From NCBI RefSeq assembly GCF_900453105.1, contig NZ_UGPW01000002.1, positions 1 to 50,373 on the forward strand: DNA of 50,373 nt. Reading direction: 5' to 3'. Positions 32,037 to 40,379 of this stretch are shown here, one piece after another. How positions within the stretch are numbered: position 1 is the first letter of the stretch; each line of letters opens with the position of its first letter. A program made the translations under genes and the position numbers. The notes beneath the pieces are model-generated. The model had not been told where the DNA came from, searched no databases, and worked only from the letters and a program-made list of their open reading frames with translations. The DNA comes from Moraxella ovis (GTDB taxonomy: Bacteria; Pseudomonadota; Gammaproteobacteria; Pseudomonadales; Moraxellaceae).

Positions 32037-32517
32037 ACAACCAACAAATACTGCTCAAGGAAAACCTAAAACCATAGGCAAAGATTTTTCAGCCGCTTCA
32101 TTGCAGCGAGTCGCAAAATACGAGCCTATGGCTAGGAAGATTTATCAAGAAATGGGTGTATCACCCGATTTGGTGCCTATTTTATTGGCTCAGCTTCATG
32201 CAGAATCTGGCTGGAATCCAAGTGCAGTTTCTCCTGCTCAAGCACAAGGACTTAGCCAATTTATTCCATCAAGCGCCCGAAGATTCGGCGTAAAATATGG
32301 TACATCAGATGCCGCAGTTAGAACGCAAATTCAAGGGCAGGTAAAGTATATGAATTACTTGCTTGGGTTTTTTAATGGCAATCTAAATCATGCTCTAAGT
32401 GCTTATAACTGGGGTGAGGGAAACATGCAAAAACATCTTCAAGGTAAAAGACAGATGCCAGCCGAAACAAGAAGCTATGTGCCTAAAATCAAGAGATTAT
32501 CGGGATACTATAGGTAA
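31984..32517 (+). CDS. Lytic transglycosylase domain, probably made as a TraG fusion by -1 frameshift
   Basis: The frame has no ATG near its beginning, no signal peptide and no ribosome site. The first methionine codon is inside the domain, and only a TTG at 32101 could serve as an earlier start. Read from the traG slippery site, it gives a Pro/Gln/Thr/Ala-rich linker (about 25 residues), then an SLT domain: LLAQLHAESGWNPSAVSP with the catalytic Glu, then GLSQFIPSSARRFG and HALSAYNWGEGNMQKHL. Fused to TraG it would be 1117 residues with a periplasmic muralytic tail. If not a fusion it would be a cytoplasmic enzyme, which makes little sense. Confidence 0.75.
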   Translation, partial: VAAPPQQPEQTTTPAAAQQPTNTAQGKPKTIGKDFSAASLQRVAKYEPMARKIYQEMGVSPDLVPILLAQLHAESGWNPSAVSPAQAQGLSQFIPSSARRFGVKYGTSDAAVRTQIQGQVKYMNYLLGFFNGNLNHALSAYNWGEGNMQKHLQGKRQMPAETRSYVPKIKRLSGYYR

Positions 32518-32520
32518 AAA

Positions 32521-32563
32521 ACAAGACAGCCCAAAAACCAATCAGTTTTTTGGGCTGTCTTGT
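32521..32563. terminator. Bidirectional terminator ending the tra operon
   Basis: A perfect 17-bp stem (arms 32521-32537 and 32547-32563) containing AAGACAGCCCAAAAA and its complement, with A and T runs on both sides. It separates the tra operon from the convergent small gene at 32565-32825. Confidence 0.9.
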
Positions 32564-32564
32564 T

Positions 32565-32825
32565 TCAATCTTGACTTTCTATCACAATAGTCGTAAATCT
32601 ATCGGTTTGACTGATTGCCACTACTCGATAGCCTTTTTCATAAATATCGTTCAGGGAAATAATTTCTCTATCAAATAGGGAGTGACATCGAAATTTAGGG
32701 ATGCTGTAATGCATACGCGACCATTCGCATATATCACCTTTTTTGGCATTGGTATCAGCATTTGCTACTGTTGTAGAAAAAGCACCAAATGATAGCAGTG
32801 ACGCTAAAATAATCTTTTTGAACAT
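32565..32825 (-). CDS. Small secreted protein, unknown
   Basis: The start MFKKIILASLLSFGAFSTTV is chosen because AGGA lies 9 nt upstream; longer in-frame starts exist. The 86-residue precursor has a signal peptide (cleavage about ANA) and a mature part with two cysteines (GDICEWSRMHYSIPKFRC). It is convergent with the tra operon and shares its terminator. It could be a periplasmic inhibitor or exclusion-like factor, but nothing in the sequence shows that. Confidence 0.65.
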   Translation of the reverse strand: MFKKIILASLLSFGAFSTTVANADTNAKKGDICEWSRMHYSIPKFRCHSLFDREIISLNDIYEKGYRVVAISQTDRFTTIVIESQD

Positions 32826-32930
32826 TTTAATCATCCTTTTAAATGTCGGTGGAAAATATTTATTGATCATCAATAAATATGTTATATTTTACCTTATACC
32901 TTAATCCATTGGCTAGTCCCAATATACAGC

Positions 32931-33473
32931 ATGGTGCAAATTATGTCGATTCTTGATTCTATTATGGAAAATATTCACAACCAAGTAACCGCCCAAGATG
33001 TCAATAAAAATATCGCTAGAGGCATCAAAGGTAAAGATAGGGATGGAATCCCCAGTGAAAACAAAGAACAGGGGCATGATAGCATTGATCAAGCCATGCA
33101 CAATGAGCAAACCAGAAATGACGCCTTGCAAGATCGAGGTAGTCAGGCTGTTGAAGGCAGGGAAAGCATACAGCACGAAATTGGCGAAATATCCAATTTA
33201 ATTATTCGTGATGGGTTTAAATTCAGCAATACCCAAACGGGCAATCTGGTATATAAAGATGATAGCAGTGCTATTGTGCAGATTGGCAAAAATATAGGCC
33301 TTAGCTACGACGCTCAAAACTTTAAAAACATTGAGCTTGGCGAACGAGTAACAATTTCTATGGTGCATGATGAACACAGAATTATGGCTGCTGCTGAATT
33401 TGATAGGCAGCAGCAGGGGCATGATGTATCTGGTGCCGATCGAGCGGTTGAACTTGACAATGAAATGCACTAA
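32931..33473 (+). CDS. Hypothetical protein with possible KfrB-like C-terminal domain
   Basis: A 180-residue protein; an ATG at 32943 (MSILDSIMENIHNQV) is an alternative start and neither has a strong ribosome site. The N-terminal 85 residues are polar and Gln/Glu/Asp-rich. The C-terminal part (TGNLVYKDDSSAIVQIGKN, LSYDAQNF, LGERVTISMVHDEHRI) resembles the KfrB domain found in IncP plasmids and at the end of some relaxases. The similarity is weak. Palindrome site 7 follows its stop codon. Confidence 0.6.
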   Translation: MVQIMSILDSIMENIHNQVTAQDVNKNIARGIKGKDRDGIPSENKEQGHDSIDQAMHNEQTRNDALQDRGSQAVEGRESIQHEIGEISNLIIRDGFKFSNTQTGNLVYKDDSSAIVQIGKNIGLSYDAQNFKNIELGERVTISMVHDEHRIMAAAEFDRQQQGHDVSGADRAVELDNEMH

Positions 33474-33479
33474 TCAAAA

Positions 33480-33493
33480 TTGCGCCGACGCAA
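33480..33493. promoter_or_regulatory. Palindrome site 7
   Basis: TTGCGCCGACGCAA with one central mismatch, between the KfrB-like gene and the nuclease remnant, a few bases after the former's stop codon. Confidence 0.65.
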
Positions 33494-33505
33494 ATAGGGG
33501 GTTTT

Positions 33506-33673
33506 ATGAAATATTGGATGTTATCGTTGTTTTTCTTAAGCAGTATTGCTTCAGCACAGTATATGATACAGCTACCCAAGGTGTTAGATATTAAAATATC
33601 AGATAGTAATACCATTAGTTTTCGATCTCAAGGGCAAAATATCCTTATTCGATTAGCTGGATTAAACTCTTAA
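33506..33673 (+). pseudogene. Truncated secreted nuclease (SNase-like) remnant
   Basis: A 55-codon frame with a strong ribosome site (AGGGGG), signal peptide (MKYWMLSLFFLSSIASA) and then VLDIKISDSNTISFR and NILIRLAGLNS. This resembles the first strand block of staphylococcal-type nucleases (VxDGDTI, then IRLAGIDAPE). A stop follows straight after the RLAG motif and the rest of the nuclease domain is absent. The 3' end overlaps a convergent gene. Likely a decayed plasmid thermonuclease gene; it might still produce a small secreted peptide. Confidence 0.55.
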
Positions 33674-34082
33674 CATTACCTTTATCAATATAAATTTTCT
33701 CTTTCATACAATTGCCAGCATAAACAGGGCAATTTAAAATTGGGTATAATGGCGTTGTGTTGATTATAAGCTCACGCATATATGGGCGGTAAGTGATTGC
33801 TCCGATATACTCACAATCCTGTTCTTGTTCTATGGTCTTGCTGTCTTTGGTGCAGGTGTGCAGGGTTATTTTGGCTATGTTGGCGTAACCACTATTAACA
33901 TAATTAAAGTGGTATGTTAGCCAAATAGACAAAGCAAGACAAACAACCCCCAATAAACCATTGGCATATCGTAAGAACTTATCTATCTTGTGATACTTTT
34001 TGCTTGGCTTAAATACCGTATAAAAACACCAAAATGCCAATATGATAAAAAGCCAATGAAAATTAAATTGGTCTAGGTTCAT
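33645..34082 (-). CDS. Hypothetical membrane protein
   Basis: A 145-residue protein with two membrane helices (about 9-24, HWLFIILAFWCFYTVF; and about 40-57, NGLLGVVCLALSIWLTYHF) and a C-terminal periplasmic-like domain with four cysteines. The size and layout would suit an inner-membrane entry exclusion protein, but there is no recognisable similarity. It overlaps the nuclease remnant tail to tail. Confidence 0.62.
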   Translation of the reverse strand: MNLDQFNFHWLFIILAFWCFYTVFKPSKKYHKIDKFLRYANGLLGVVCLALSIWLTYHFNYVNSGYANIAKITLHTCTKDSKTIEQEQDCEYIGAITYRPYMRELIINTTPLYPILNCPVYAGNCMKEKIYIDKGNVKSLIQLIE

Positions 34083-34183
34083 TTTTAAAATTTAATCTTA
34101 AAGTTCATTTATTTTGGTATCAATATTTGAAATCTCTTTATTTGATGGAAATATAGATATATTCAAATTTAAAAAAATAATGT

Positions 34184-34501
34184 TCAAGAACCAAGTTTTT
34201 GTTTCAAAAATGCCAAATCTCTTCGTCCATCCAAAACCTCTAAGATATGTACCGTATCGTCAATGATAGTGTAGTACACCAAAAATGGCAGTTTTGGCAC
34301 AACCATTTTTCTTATATTGGGCGAAAAATCAGCCATAGGACAGCGTTCAGGAAAATATTCAAGTGAACTGATCGCTTCTTGAATGGCTGTAATGTTAGCT
34401 TCAGCCACAATATAGCTGGCAACATCCACATAGTATTCATAAAGCGACATCAGTGCTTGCTTGGCATCATCAGAGATGGCAATGGTATAAGCTTGACGCA
34501 T
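34184..34501 (-). CDS. ParE/RelE-type toxin
   Basis: The 105-residue protein fits the ParE/RelE superfamily: AISDDAKQALMSLYEYY near the start, YFPERCPMADFSPNIRKMVV in the middle, and LVYYTIIDDTVHILEVLDGRRD at the end, which is the characteristic last strand and arginine pair. Members act on ribosomal mRNA (RelE) or gyrase (ParE); I cannot tell which. The start overlaps the antitoxin stop by one base (TAATG), the standard coupling. Together they stabilise the plasmid by post-segregational killing. Confidence 0.87.
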   Translation of the reverse strand: MRQAYTIAISDDAKQALMSLYEYYVDVASYIVAEANITAIQEAISSLEYFPERCPMADFSPNIRKMVVPKLPFLVYYTIIDDTVHILEVLDGRRDLAFLKQKLGS

Positions 34502-34809
34502 TATAACTTACCCTTGGCTTGCGCATATTGTTTGCCATGTTCACGAACAGCAGCAAAGCAATCATCAACCGAAGTGCCTTTTTTGCCATCCAACACATTT
34601 TGATATGCCTGCATGACTCGCTTTTCGACATAAGCTTCGTATTCTTCCTGCTCTTTGACTTCCTGCAGGACTTTATCCACCAATTCACCCATCAGATAAT
34701 TCAGTGTGCGGTTTTGACGCTTGGCAAGCTGCTCTAATGCTTGCTTTTTCTCAAAATCCATCACAAGTGATACTCTGGATTTTTGTGTAATTGTATTAAC
34801 TGCAACCAT
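34501..34809 (-). CDS. RHH-type antitoxin of the ParE/RelE module
   Basis: The 102-residue protein has an N-terminal DNA-binding part (SRVSLVMDFEKKQALEQLAK, then RTLNYLMGELVDKVLQ), typical of ribbon-helix-helix antitoxins. A C-terminal toxin-binding helix region follows. It is translated first, from a GAGG ribosome site, and has a near-consensus promoter at 34849-34877. It would repress that promoter. Confidence 0.82.
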   Translation of the reverse strand: MVAVNTITQKSRVSLVMDFEKKQALEQLAKRQNRTLNYLMGELVDKVLQEVKEQEEYEAYVEKRVMQAYQNVLDGKKGTSVDDCFAAVREHGKQYAQAKGKL

Positions 34810-34848
34810 CAGCTACCTCATTATTATTAACTTATCATAACAGTTAAT

Positions 34849-34877
34849 AATATATACTACTTAGGTAAAAAAGTCAA
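34849..34877 (-). promoter_or_regulatory. Promoter of the toxin-antitoxin operon
   Basis: On the minus strand TTGACT and TATATT are spaced by exactly 17 bp, about 40 bp before the antitoxin start. The AT-rich inverted words between promoter and gene (TTATTAACTG and its partner AGTTAATAATAA) are a likely operator. Confidence 0.75.
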
Positions 34878-34919
34878 TAAAAGGTGGTCGCCTTAAATTT
34901 TCTAATTTTTTTTGCAATT

Positions 34920-35062
34920 TAAATTCTTAAAAACAGTAGTTTTTGAGAATAGGGGCGATGTTTTATATCGACCCATATTTTCCAAACCTTATCAATTCTC
35001 AATAATATATCTCAAAAGTATTCTCAAAAACTATGTTGAAGTTTTTTGAGAATTGAATTAAA
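34920..35062. other. Candidate res site of the serine resolvase
   Basis: Within about 110 bp upstream of the resolvase gene the word TTCTCAA or its complement TTGAGAA occurs four or five times in both orientations (about 34942, 34995, 35010, 35020, 35045), in pairs separated by short spacers. This matches a multi-subsite res region that both binds the resolvase and represses its gene. It would resolve plasmid multimers. Confidence 0.65.
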
Positions 35063-35089
35063 ATGCAAATTTATAACATAGGAAAAATT

Positions 35090-35689
35090 ATGAAAGTTGG
35101 GTACGCTCGTGTAAGTACACATGATCAAAACCTTAATTTACAAATTGATGCTTTAACCAAGGCTGGTTGCGAAAAGATCTTTACAGATAAAATAAGCAGT
35201 GCTAAAACGAAGCGTGAAGGCTTGGAATCTGCATTGGAATATGTCAGATCGGGTGATATGTTAGTTGTGTGGAAACTAGATCGGCTGTGTCGCAATATCT
35301 ACGAATTGATGCAGGTTAGTAAAAGCTTGGAAGATCGAGGTATTGAACTACAAAGCCTAACTGAATCAATTGATACATCAACACCAACAGGTCGTATGTA
35401 TTTTACCATCTTGGGTGCCGTAGCTCAAATGGAAAGGGAACAGATTCAAGAAAGGGTTAGGGCAGGACTGGCAGCTGCCGCCTTGCGTGGCAAAAAGGGT
35501 GGTCGCCCCAAAGTTCTTACCAAAACCAAAAAATCGGCCGCTCTTGAAATGCTAAAGAGCGGTATGGATTATAATTCGGTTGCTGAGGTGGTTGGCGTAA
35601 CAACCAAAACACTATACAGGCACCTACCAGCCGCTAAAGTTAATTTACTTACTTTACCAACAAAGCAGGAACACAGTATCACAGAATAA
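35090..35689 (+). CDS. Serine resolvase/invertase, Tn3-resolvase family
   Basis: The start MKVGYARVSTHDQNL (AGGAAAA upstream) is preferred over one nine codons earlier. The catalytic Ser is in YARVST (about S9); further motifs are VVWKLDRLCRN, STPTGRMYFTILGAVAQMER (about residues 95-115) and a C-terminal helix-turn-helix (GRPKVL, YNSVAEVVGVTTKTLYRHL). Length of 199 residues is normal. It is probably a plasmid multimer resolution enzyme acting at the repeats just upstream. It is convergent with traI, with palindrome site 8 between them. Confidence 0.92.
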   Translation: MKVGYARVSTHDQNLNLQIDALTKAGCEKIFTDKISSAKTKREGLESALEYVRSGDMLVVWKLDRLCRNIYELMQVSKSLEDRGIELQSLTESIDTSTPTGRMYFTILGAVAQMEREQIQERVRAGLAAAALRGKKGGRPKVLTKTKKSAALEMLKSGMDYNSVAEVVGVTTKTLYRHLPAAKVNLLTLPTKQEHSITE

Positions 35690-35699
35690 TCAGGATGGC

Positions 35700-35723
35700 A
35701 TTAATTGCGTCGGCGCAATTAAT
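35700..35723. promoter_or_regulatory. Palindrome site 8, between resolvase and traI
   Basis: A 24-bp palindrome with core ATTGCGTCGGCGCAAT and one central mismatch; it overlaps the traI stop codon. The longest palindrome of the family. Confidence 0.72.
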
Positions 35724-38571
35724 GCTCAATATCCTTATCGTGTTCACGGGTTTTCTGTTGTTGCTCATTTTCGATGTGATCTAAAGTTTTTTCAAGATCA
35801 AAACCCTGCTTTTGTTGATTGAATTTGTTATTCTTTTCTAGCTCACCAATTGCAAAAGTCTTATCCTGTTTTGCTGATAGCACTTCTTTAAGTTTGGCGG
35901 CATCATTTGTATGTAGCTCAAAATTCATCTTAGAACGAGTGAGCGCAACATAAAACATTCGATCCCCGATAATTTTATTCAAGTTTTTGCGCTCTGATTC
36001 CTTGGTTTGGTCATTCATGTGAATGTACAGATAGGTATTATTATAAGTTGAACCCTGTGATGCGTACACAGTTGAAGCATAGTTATAGTCAATATTTCTA
36101 TCTTTGTCTGTGAGCGCAAACTCTTTGCCATCTTGGGTTTTAACCGTTACCTCGCCATCTTTAACCTTGGTGACAACCGCCTCTGTATTATTGGCATAGC
36201 GTTGTCTCTCTTTATCTGAATCATTTTCTGTAAATTTAATTCTGTCGCCTACAGCTAACTTGATTTTTTCTGCCTGATAAACATTAGGACGATGACTTTT
36301 AGCTGGTTTCCAATCAATAATTTTACCATTTTTATCTTCCAATTTTACAATGGTTCTTTTGTCATCGAAACCAACAACTTTTAAAACATCATTTTTTTCA
36401 ATACCTAAATAACGCACAGCTGAACCAAACTTAACCAAATTATCCTTTTGATAAAAGAATGCTTGACCACGCTGTGCTTCGGTCATATTAACCCTTTTGT
36501 AACTCGCAACCACCACCTCTTCGCCACCCAACTCGCCACGATCTTGTAATTTATCCCTATACAACTGGTTATATTCTTGTCGGTTGGCATTAAATGGCGT
36601 AATAACCATACTTTTATCACGCTCAGATTTGGGTAATGAAACCACTTTTTCAACCAGCTCTTCTAGCGAATTTTTGCTTTCTTTGACCATGTTTTTTGAC
36701 TGCATAATATCCACTGCTTTTTGGATATTTTTAGCAAGTAGTTGATCTTTTTTATCGCCCAAAGCGACATCGACAATTGTCTTCAATTCCGCTGTTTTTT
36801 GTCTATTTATATCTTTCATTTCCGAATAATCCATCCCTCTTTCCTGACCAATTTCAAATGGCTTGCCAAAAGAGATGGATTGCAATTGCATCTTATCACC
36901 CAAAAATATTACCCGTGCATCCGCTTGGATTGCATAATTAGCAATACTATTCAGCTCTCTTTGCCCAGCAAATGACGACTCATCCACTACCCAAATTTCT
37001 TTGTCACGCTCAATTTCTGGATTATCCTGCTTTTGGGCATCAAATTCTTTTTGTGCCTGCCTAGCATTAATCAAAAACATTGTATTGGTTTCGCTCTGGA
37101 TTCCTGTTTCCTGCATCAAGTTATTAGCCGCTTTTTTGGTGCCAGACATGCCACGGATAACCAGTCCATTATCTTGAGCGATATTCTTAACCACTTCTAG
37201 CATGGTAGTTTTGCCAGTACCAGCTAAACCCTGCACTCCAATAAATCTGTCCTTGGTATTAAAAATCTTCTCTACTGACTGCCTTTGACCATCTGTAAGT
37301 CTAAATCCTTTTTCTTTTTCATATGCAGCGATACTAGCATTCACGCGATCTTCAGTCACAACTTGTTCAATTGAACCTTTATGGTCTGTAATCGTCTTGA
37401 TTGTCCAAGACTCTGAGTTAATAACCGACTTAGTTGTAATTTTATCTACACCATCGATTTCAACAATCCTTCCTGATTGCTTCATTTGCTTAATTTGGTA
37501 ATCAGTATATTGAACTGAAGATATGCCGACACTTCTTTCATATGCCAATTGTCGTAAATCTCGATTGGAAAACACTGCTTCACGTTCAGATAAACTATTT
37601 AGTGATGTTCTGATCGCATTTTTTGTTTGCTTGTAATCATTCGCATGAGATACATATCTTTGCTTCGAGTCTTGTATTAATTTACTGCCCTCAACGCCCA
37701 ATGTTTGAGCTTTTTCTTGCCATTGGTCTTTGAGTAGTTCATGCGCAACATTAATTTTGGGATTTCTTGTATTTAGTGTAGCGATTTCACGTTGAGCAGC
37801 TGATGCTTCATCTCTGGATAAGCCCAACTCGGACAGGGCAGCATCAATTTCCTGTTTGCGAGTCGAAAAAGCATCTATGGCTTCCTGAGATATACCCTTA
37901 ATGTCAAAGTTGCCTTTTGAATCTTTGATTTCAATCTCATACCCAAGTTTTTGTACTTTCTCAGCCAAAAGGTTAGTGTACATTGCCCCATACATGCGTT
38001 GGCCAGCATAAATACCACTATTATCTATACTTCGCCATTTGCCATCACTACCTTTAACAGCGTTCATAATCAACGCATGTGTATGGGTATCTGGCTCTTG
38101 TAGGCGGTTGGTATCGTGGCTAAATTTAGCAATAATAACATCAGAAGAATACTCTTCTTTAGTCACGCCATCTTGCGTAACACGGGCCTTAATTGCCTCC
38201 TGACTGATTGCCTCCAGCGTCTCAGAAACCGCCTCTTCATGAGCGGCACGCAAGCGTTCATCACCAAAGACTTCTGATAAAATTGAAATGCTTTTTGGTG
38301 CCGAAAATGTTATATCGACAGCAGCCCTATGAACCAATTTTTGCTCACCGTTTTCATCTTTTTCAATTCTGCCAAGTTGCTGACCTTCAACTTTTCCATT
38401 CAGAAGATCCTCAAATTGCTGTGGATTAATCGCCCCAGATAGCCCCAATTTTTGAGCACCAGCACCCTGCCATGAAGTATTATTGAGTGTATTTTCAACC
38501 GTATTAAAATCGTCTTTAGCGTAATAGCTTAAAGCCTGTCTGGTGCTACCAACATTGCTTACATTCAGCAT
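35719..38571 (-). CDS. traI: TraI, MobF relaxase-helicase
   Basis: The 950-residue protein is close to TrwC of R388 (966) and much shorter than F TraI. The relaxase domain has the catalytic tyrosine pair in SYYAKDDF (about 16-17) and the metal-binding histidines in HDTNRLQEPDTHTHALIMN (about 153-171). The helicase domain has Walker A GLAGTGKTT (about 449), Walker B VVDESSFAG (about 523) and YASTVYASQGSTYNNTYLYI near the end. It nicks oriT, stays bound to the 5' end and unwinds the plasmid. A GGGAGG ribosome site lies before the start, and the gene follows traD by 18 bp. Confidence 0.96.
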   Translation of the reverse strand: MLNVSNVGSTRQALSYYAKDDFNTVENTLNNTSWQGAGAQKLGLSGAINPQQFEDLLNGKVEGQQLGRIEKDENGEQKLVHRAAVDITFSAPKSISILSEVFGDERLRAAHEEAVSETLEAISQEAIKARVTQDGVTKEEYSSDVIIAKFSHDTNRLQEPDTHTHALIMNAVKGSDGKWRSIDNSGIYAGQRMYGAMYTNLLAEKVQKLGYEIEIKDSKGNFDIKGISQEAIDAFSTRKQEIDAALSELGLSRDEASAAQREIATLNTRNPKINVAHELLKDQWQEKAQTLGVEGSKLIQDSKQRYVSHANDYKQTKNAIRTSLNSLSEREAVFSNRDLRQLAYERSVGISSVQYTDYQIKQMKQSGRIVEIDGVDKITTKSVINSESWTIKTITDHKGSIEQVVTEDRVNASIAAYEKEKGFRLTDGQRQSVEKIFNTKDRFIGVQGLAGTGKTTMLEVVKNIAQDNGLVIRGMSGTKKAANNLMQETGIQSETNTMFLINARQAQKEFDAQKQDNPEIERDKEIWVVDESSFAGQRELNSIANYAIQADARVIFLGDKMQLQSISFGKPFEIGQERGMDYSEMKDINRQKTAELKTIVDVALGDKKDQLLAKNIQKAVDIMQSKNMVKESKNSLEELVEKVVSLPKSERDKSMVITPFNANRQEYNQLYRDKLQDRGELGGEEVVVASYKRVNMTEAQRGQAFFYQKDNLVKFGSAVRYLGIEKNDVLKVVGFDDKRTIVKLEDKNGKIIDWKPAKSHRPNVYQAEKIKLAVGDRIKFTENDSDKERQRYANNTEAVVTKVKDGEVTVKTQDGKEFALTDKDRNIDYNYASTVYASQGSTYNNTYLYIHMNDQTKESERKNLNKIIGDRMFYVALTRSKMNFELHTNDAAKLKEVLSAKQDKTFAIGELEKNNKFNQQKQGFDLEKTLDHIENEQQQKTREHDKDIEH

Positions 38572-38589
38572 CCATTCCTCCCTTTGGTA

Positions 38590-40377
38590 CTAGTCAATAA
38601 TTGATCTAAAACTATCGTATTCCACTTCATTTCTTGCCTGAACATTCTTCTCCATTTTGTTATTTGGAATCCACGCAGGGGCGTTTTCTGGCACAGGTTC
38701 ATAGTCAAATTTAACCTTGGTAATTGGATACTTACCAGCCACCTTCAAATAGCCTTCCAAATTGTCAAGATTTTGAATTTCTGAACCAAGAACAATCTTT
38801 CTGATATTGCGACGGCCATAAAAACTAACACCATCACGAGCGTTATTTACGCCCATCGATCTTGATACTTCTTTTTCATCCATTTCAACTTCGCCAAGAG
38901 ATTTTGCCATAATGTCTGCTGATGCGTCATCGGTTACACGCATCAAAAGTTTTGTTTGGCAACCCGACAAAATTGTTTTTGCATCATATTCGCCATACAA
39001 TTTATAAATCTGGTTAAAGTCCTGAAAACCTAGCACATGGCACAATCCATATTTACGAGTATTGGTTAAAGAAAATGCCAAATCATCAAGCTTTTGTAGC
39101 GTTGGCATTTCATCAATAAATAACCAAATTCTATCTTTTTCTTCCATGCCAGATGTCTCTGGAAGTGACACAGCGGTCTTGATAATTGTATTCACCCAAA
39201 GCGACATGATAGGCTTAAGTACATCCCTTGCTTCTTCACTGGTTCGAATAAACATCCAGCTATCATCATCTGACAGCATCCAATCGCGAATTGAAAAGCT
39301 TGCACCTGTATCATCCAAATATTCAAAACATTCAAGTTTGTTTTGCAAAGTCATCAATAAGTTGATGGATGTTTTTTCAGTTTTTGGATTAATGTATTTT
39401 TCAGCTGGTGTACCTTGAACTAGTGCATGAACACCATTGAAATCATTTGCAACCAACGAATCGTATAAGTCCATATTGGTCATACGATTTTCGGCCTCAA
39501 GAATTTTAAAAACGGTTTTTAAAACTAGGCGGCCACCTTCTGAGAAAAATTGATTTTCGTTGCCAACTGGAGAGGGGATTAGACCATTGGCAATCGTTTC
39601 ATAGTGCATGGAATTTCTAATCTCACTCCATACATTCCAAGAAGGGGAACGCTTATCAAATGGGTTCATCAGTATGTCTTTTCCTTCACGGAAAAATTCA
39701 GAAGTAAATGCACCCGTTGGATCATAAACAACCGCTTTTTTTCCTCTTGCTCTAATCTGACGCATCAGGCTATGAAATGTTTGTGATTTACCAACACCTT
39801 GCGCCCCTGCCAACGCAATATTTAATGGTTCAGAACCCTTAACCATTGGCACACCAGCAATGTTATATGGACTGGCATTATCATCTTCATTGATTAATCG
39901 AACCAAAGTTTTTGTTTCAACTTTTTCTGCACCACGCAATCTTTCATCCGCCATTTGACCACGGCCAAACTGCCACCAATAGATCAGCATAAAGATGCTG
40001 ACTGCACCACCAAAAAGCCCGCCAAGAATTAAGCCATTTTTAATTTTTCTTGCGCTATCATTTGCTGCTGCTTCTACAGATTCTGGAATATTGTTGGCTG
40101 GAATCATGTACTCTTTGCCATCAGTATGTATGTAAGAAAACTGGCCATAATCCATACCTACCGCTGAAAACATCTTTGATTGTAAATAACCAAAAGTATT
40201 GCCAAATTCATATTGATTCATCTTAAAATAAACATAGGCACTGGCAATCACAATGAATGTCACCAGTCCAAATATTAGTGCATTGATTAATCCAATGATC
40301 AACATATGTATTTGGTACAACCAGATCTCTGAACCTCGTGTGAAGTTCATTAATTCGCCTTCACGATGTCTTGACAT
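38590..40377 (-). CDS. traD: TraD, type IV coupling protein
   Basis: The 595-residue protein has two N-terminal membrane helices (about 29-50 and 110-133) and a VirD4/TraD ATPase domain with Walker A GAQGVGKSQ (about 187) and Walker B WLFIDEMPTL (about 416), then FQDFNQIYKLYGE. It hands the TraI-DNA complex to the F-type channel. The start has GGAG 7 nt upstream, inside the end of the accessory gene. No long F-type C-terminal tail for TraM contact. Confidence 0.95.
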   Translation of the reverse strand: MSRHREGELMNFTRGSEIWLYQIHMLIIGLINALIFGLVTFIVIASAYVYFKMNQYEFGNTFGYLQSKMFSAVGMDYGQFSYIHTDGKEYMIPANNIPESVEAAANDSARKIKNGLILGGLFGGAVSIFMLIYWWQFGRGQMADERLRGAEKVETKTLVRLINEDDNASPYNIAGVPMVKGSEPLNIALAGAQGVGKSQTFHSLMRQIRARGKKAVVYDPTGAFTSEFFREGKDILMNPFDKRSPSWNVWSEIRNSMHYETIANGLIPSPVGNENQFFSEGGRLVLKTVFKILEAENRMTNMDLYDSLVANDFNGVHALVQGTPAEKYINPKTEKTSINLLMTLQNKLECFEYLDDTGASFSIRDWMLSDDDSWMFIRTSEEARDVLKPIMSLWVNTIIKTAVSLPETSGMEEKDRIWLFIDEMPTLQKLDDLAFSLTNTRKYGLCHVLGFQDFNQIYKLYGEYDAKTILSGCQTKLLMRVTDDASADIMAKSLGEVEMDEKEVSRSMGVNNARDGVSFYGRRNIRKIVLGSEIQNLDNLEGYLKVAGKYPITKVKFDYEPVPENAPAWIPNNKMEKNVQARNEVEYDSFRSIID

Positions 40378-40379
40378 AT

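Noticed and set aside
34920..35689. A Tn3-like transposon with its resolvase
   Set aside because: There is no transposase and no terminal inverted repeats were seen; the resolvase is better explained as a plasmid multimer resolution system.
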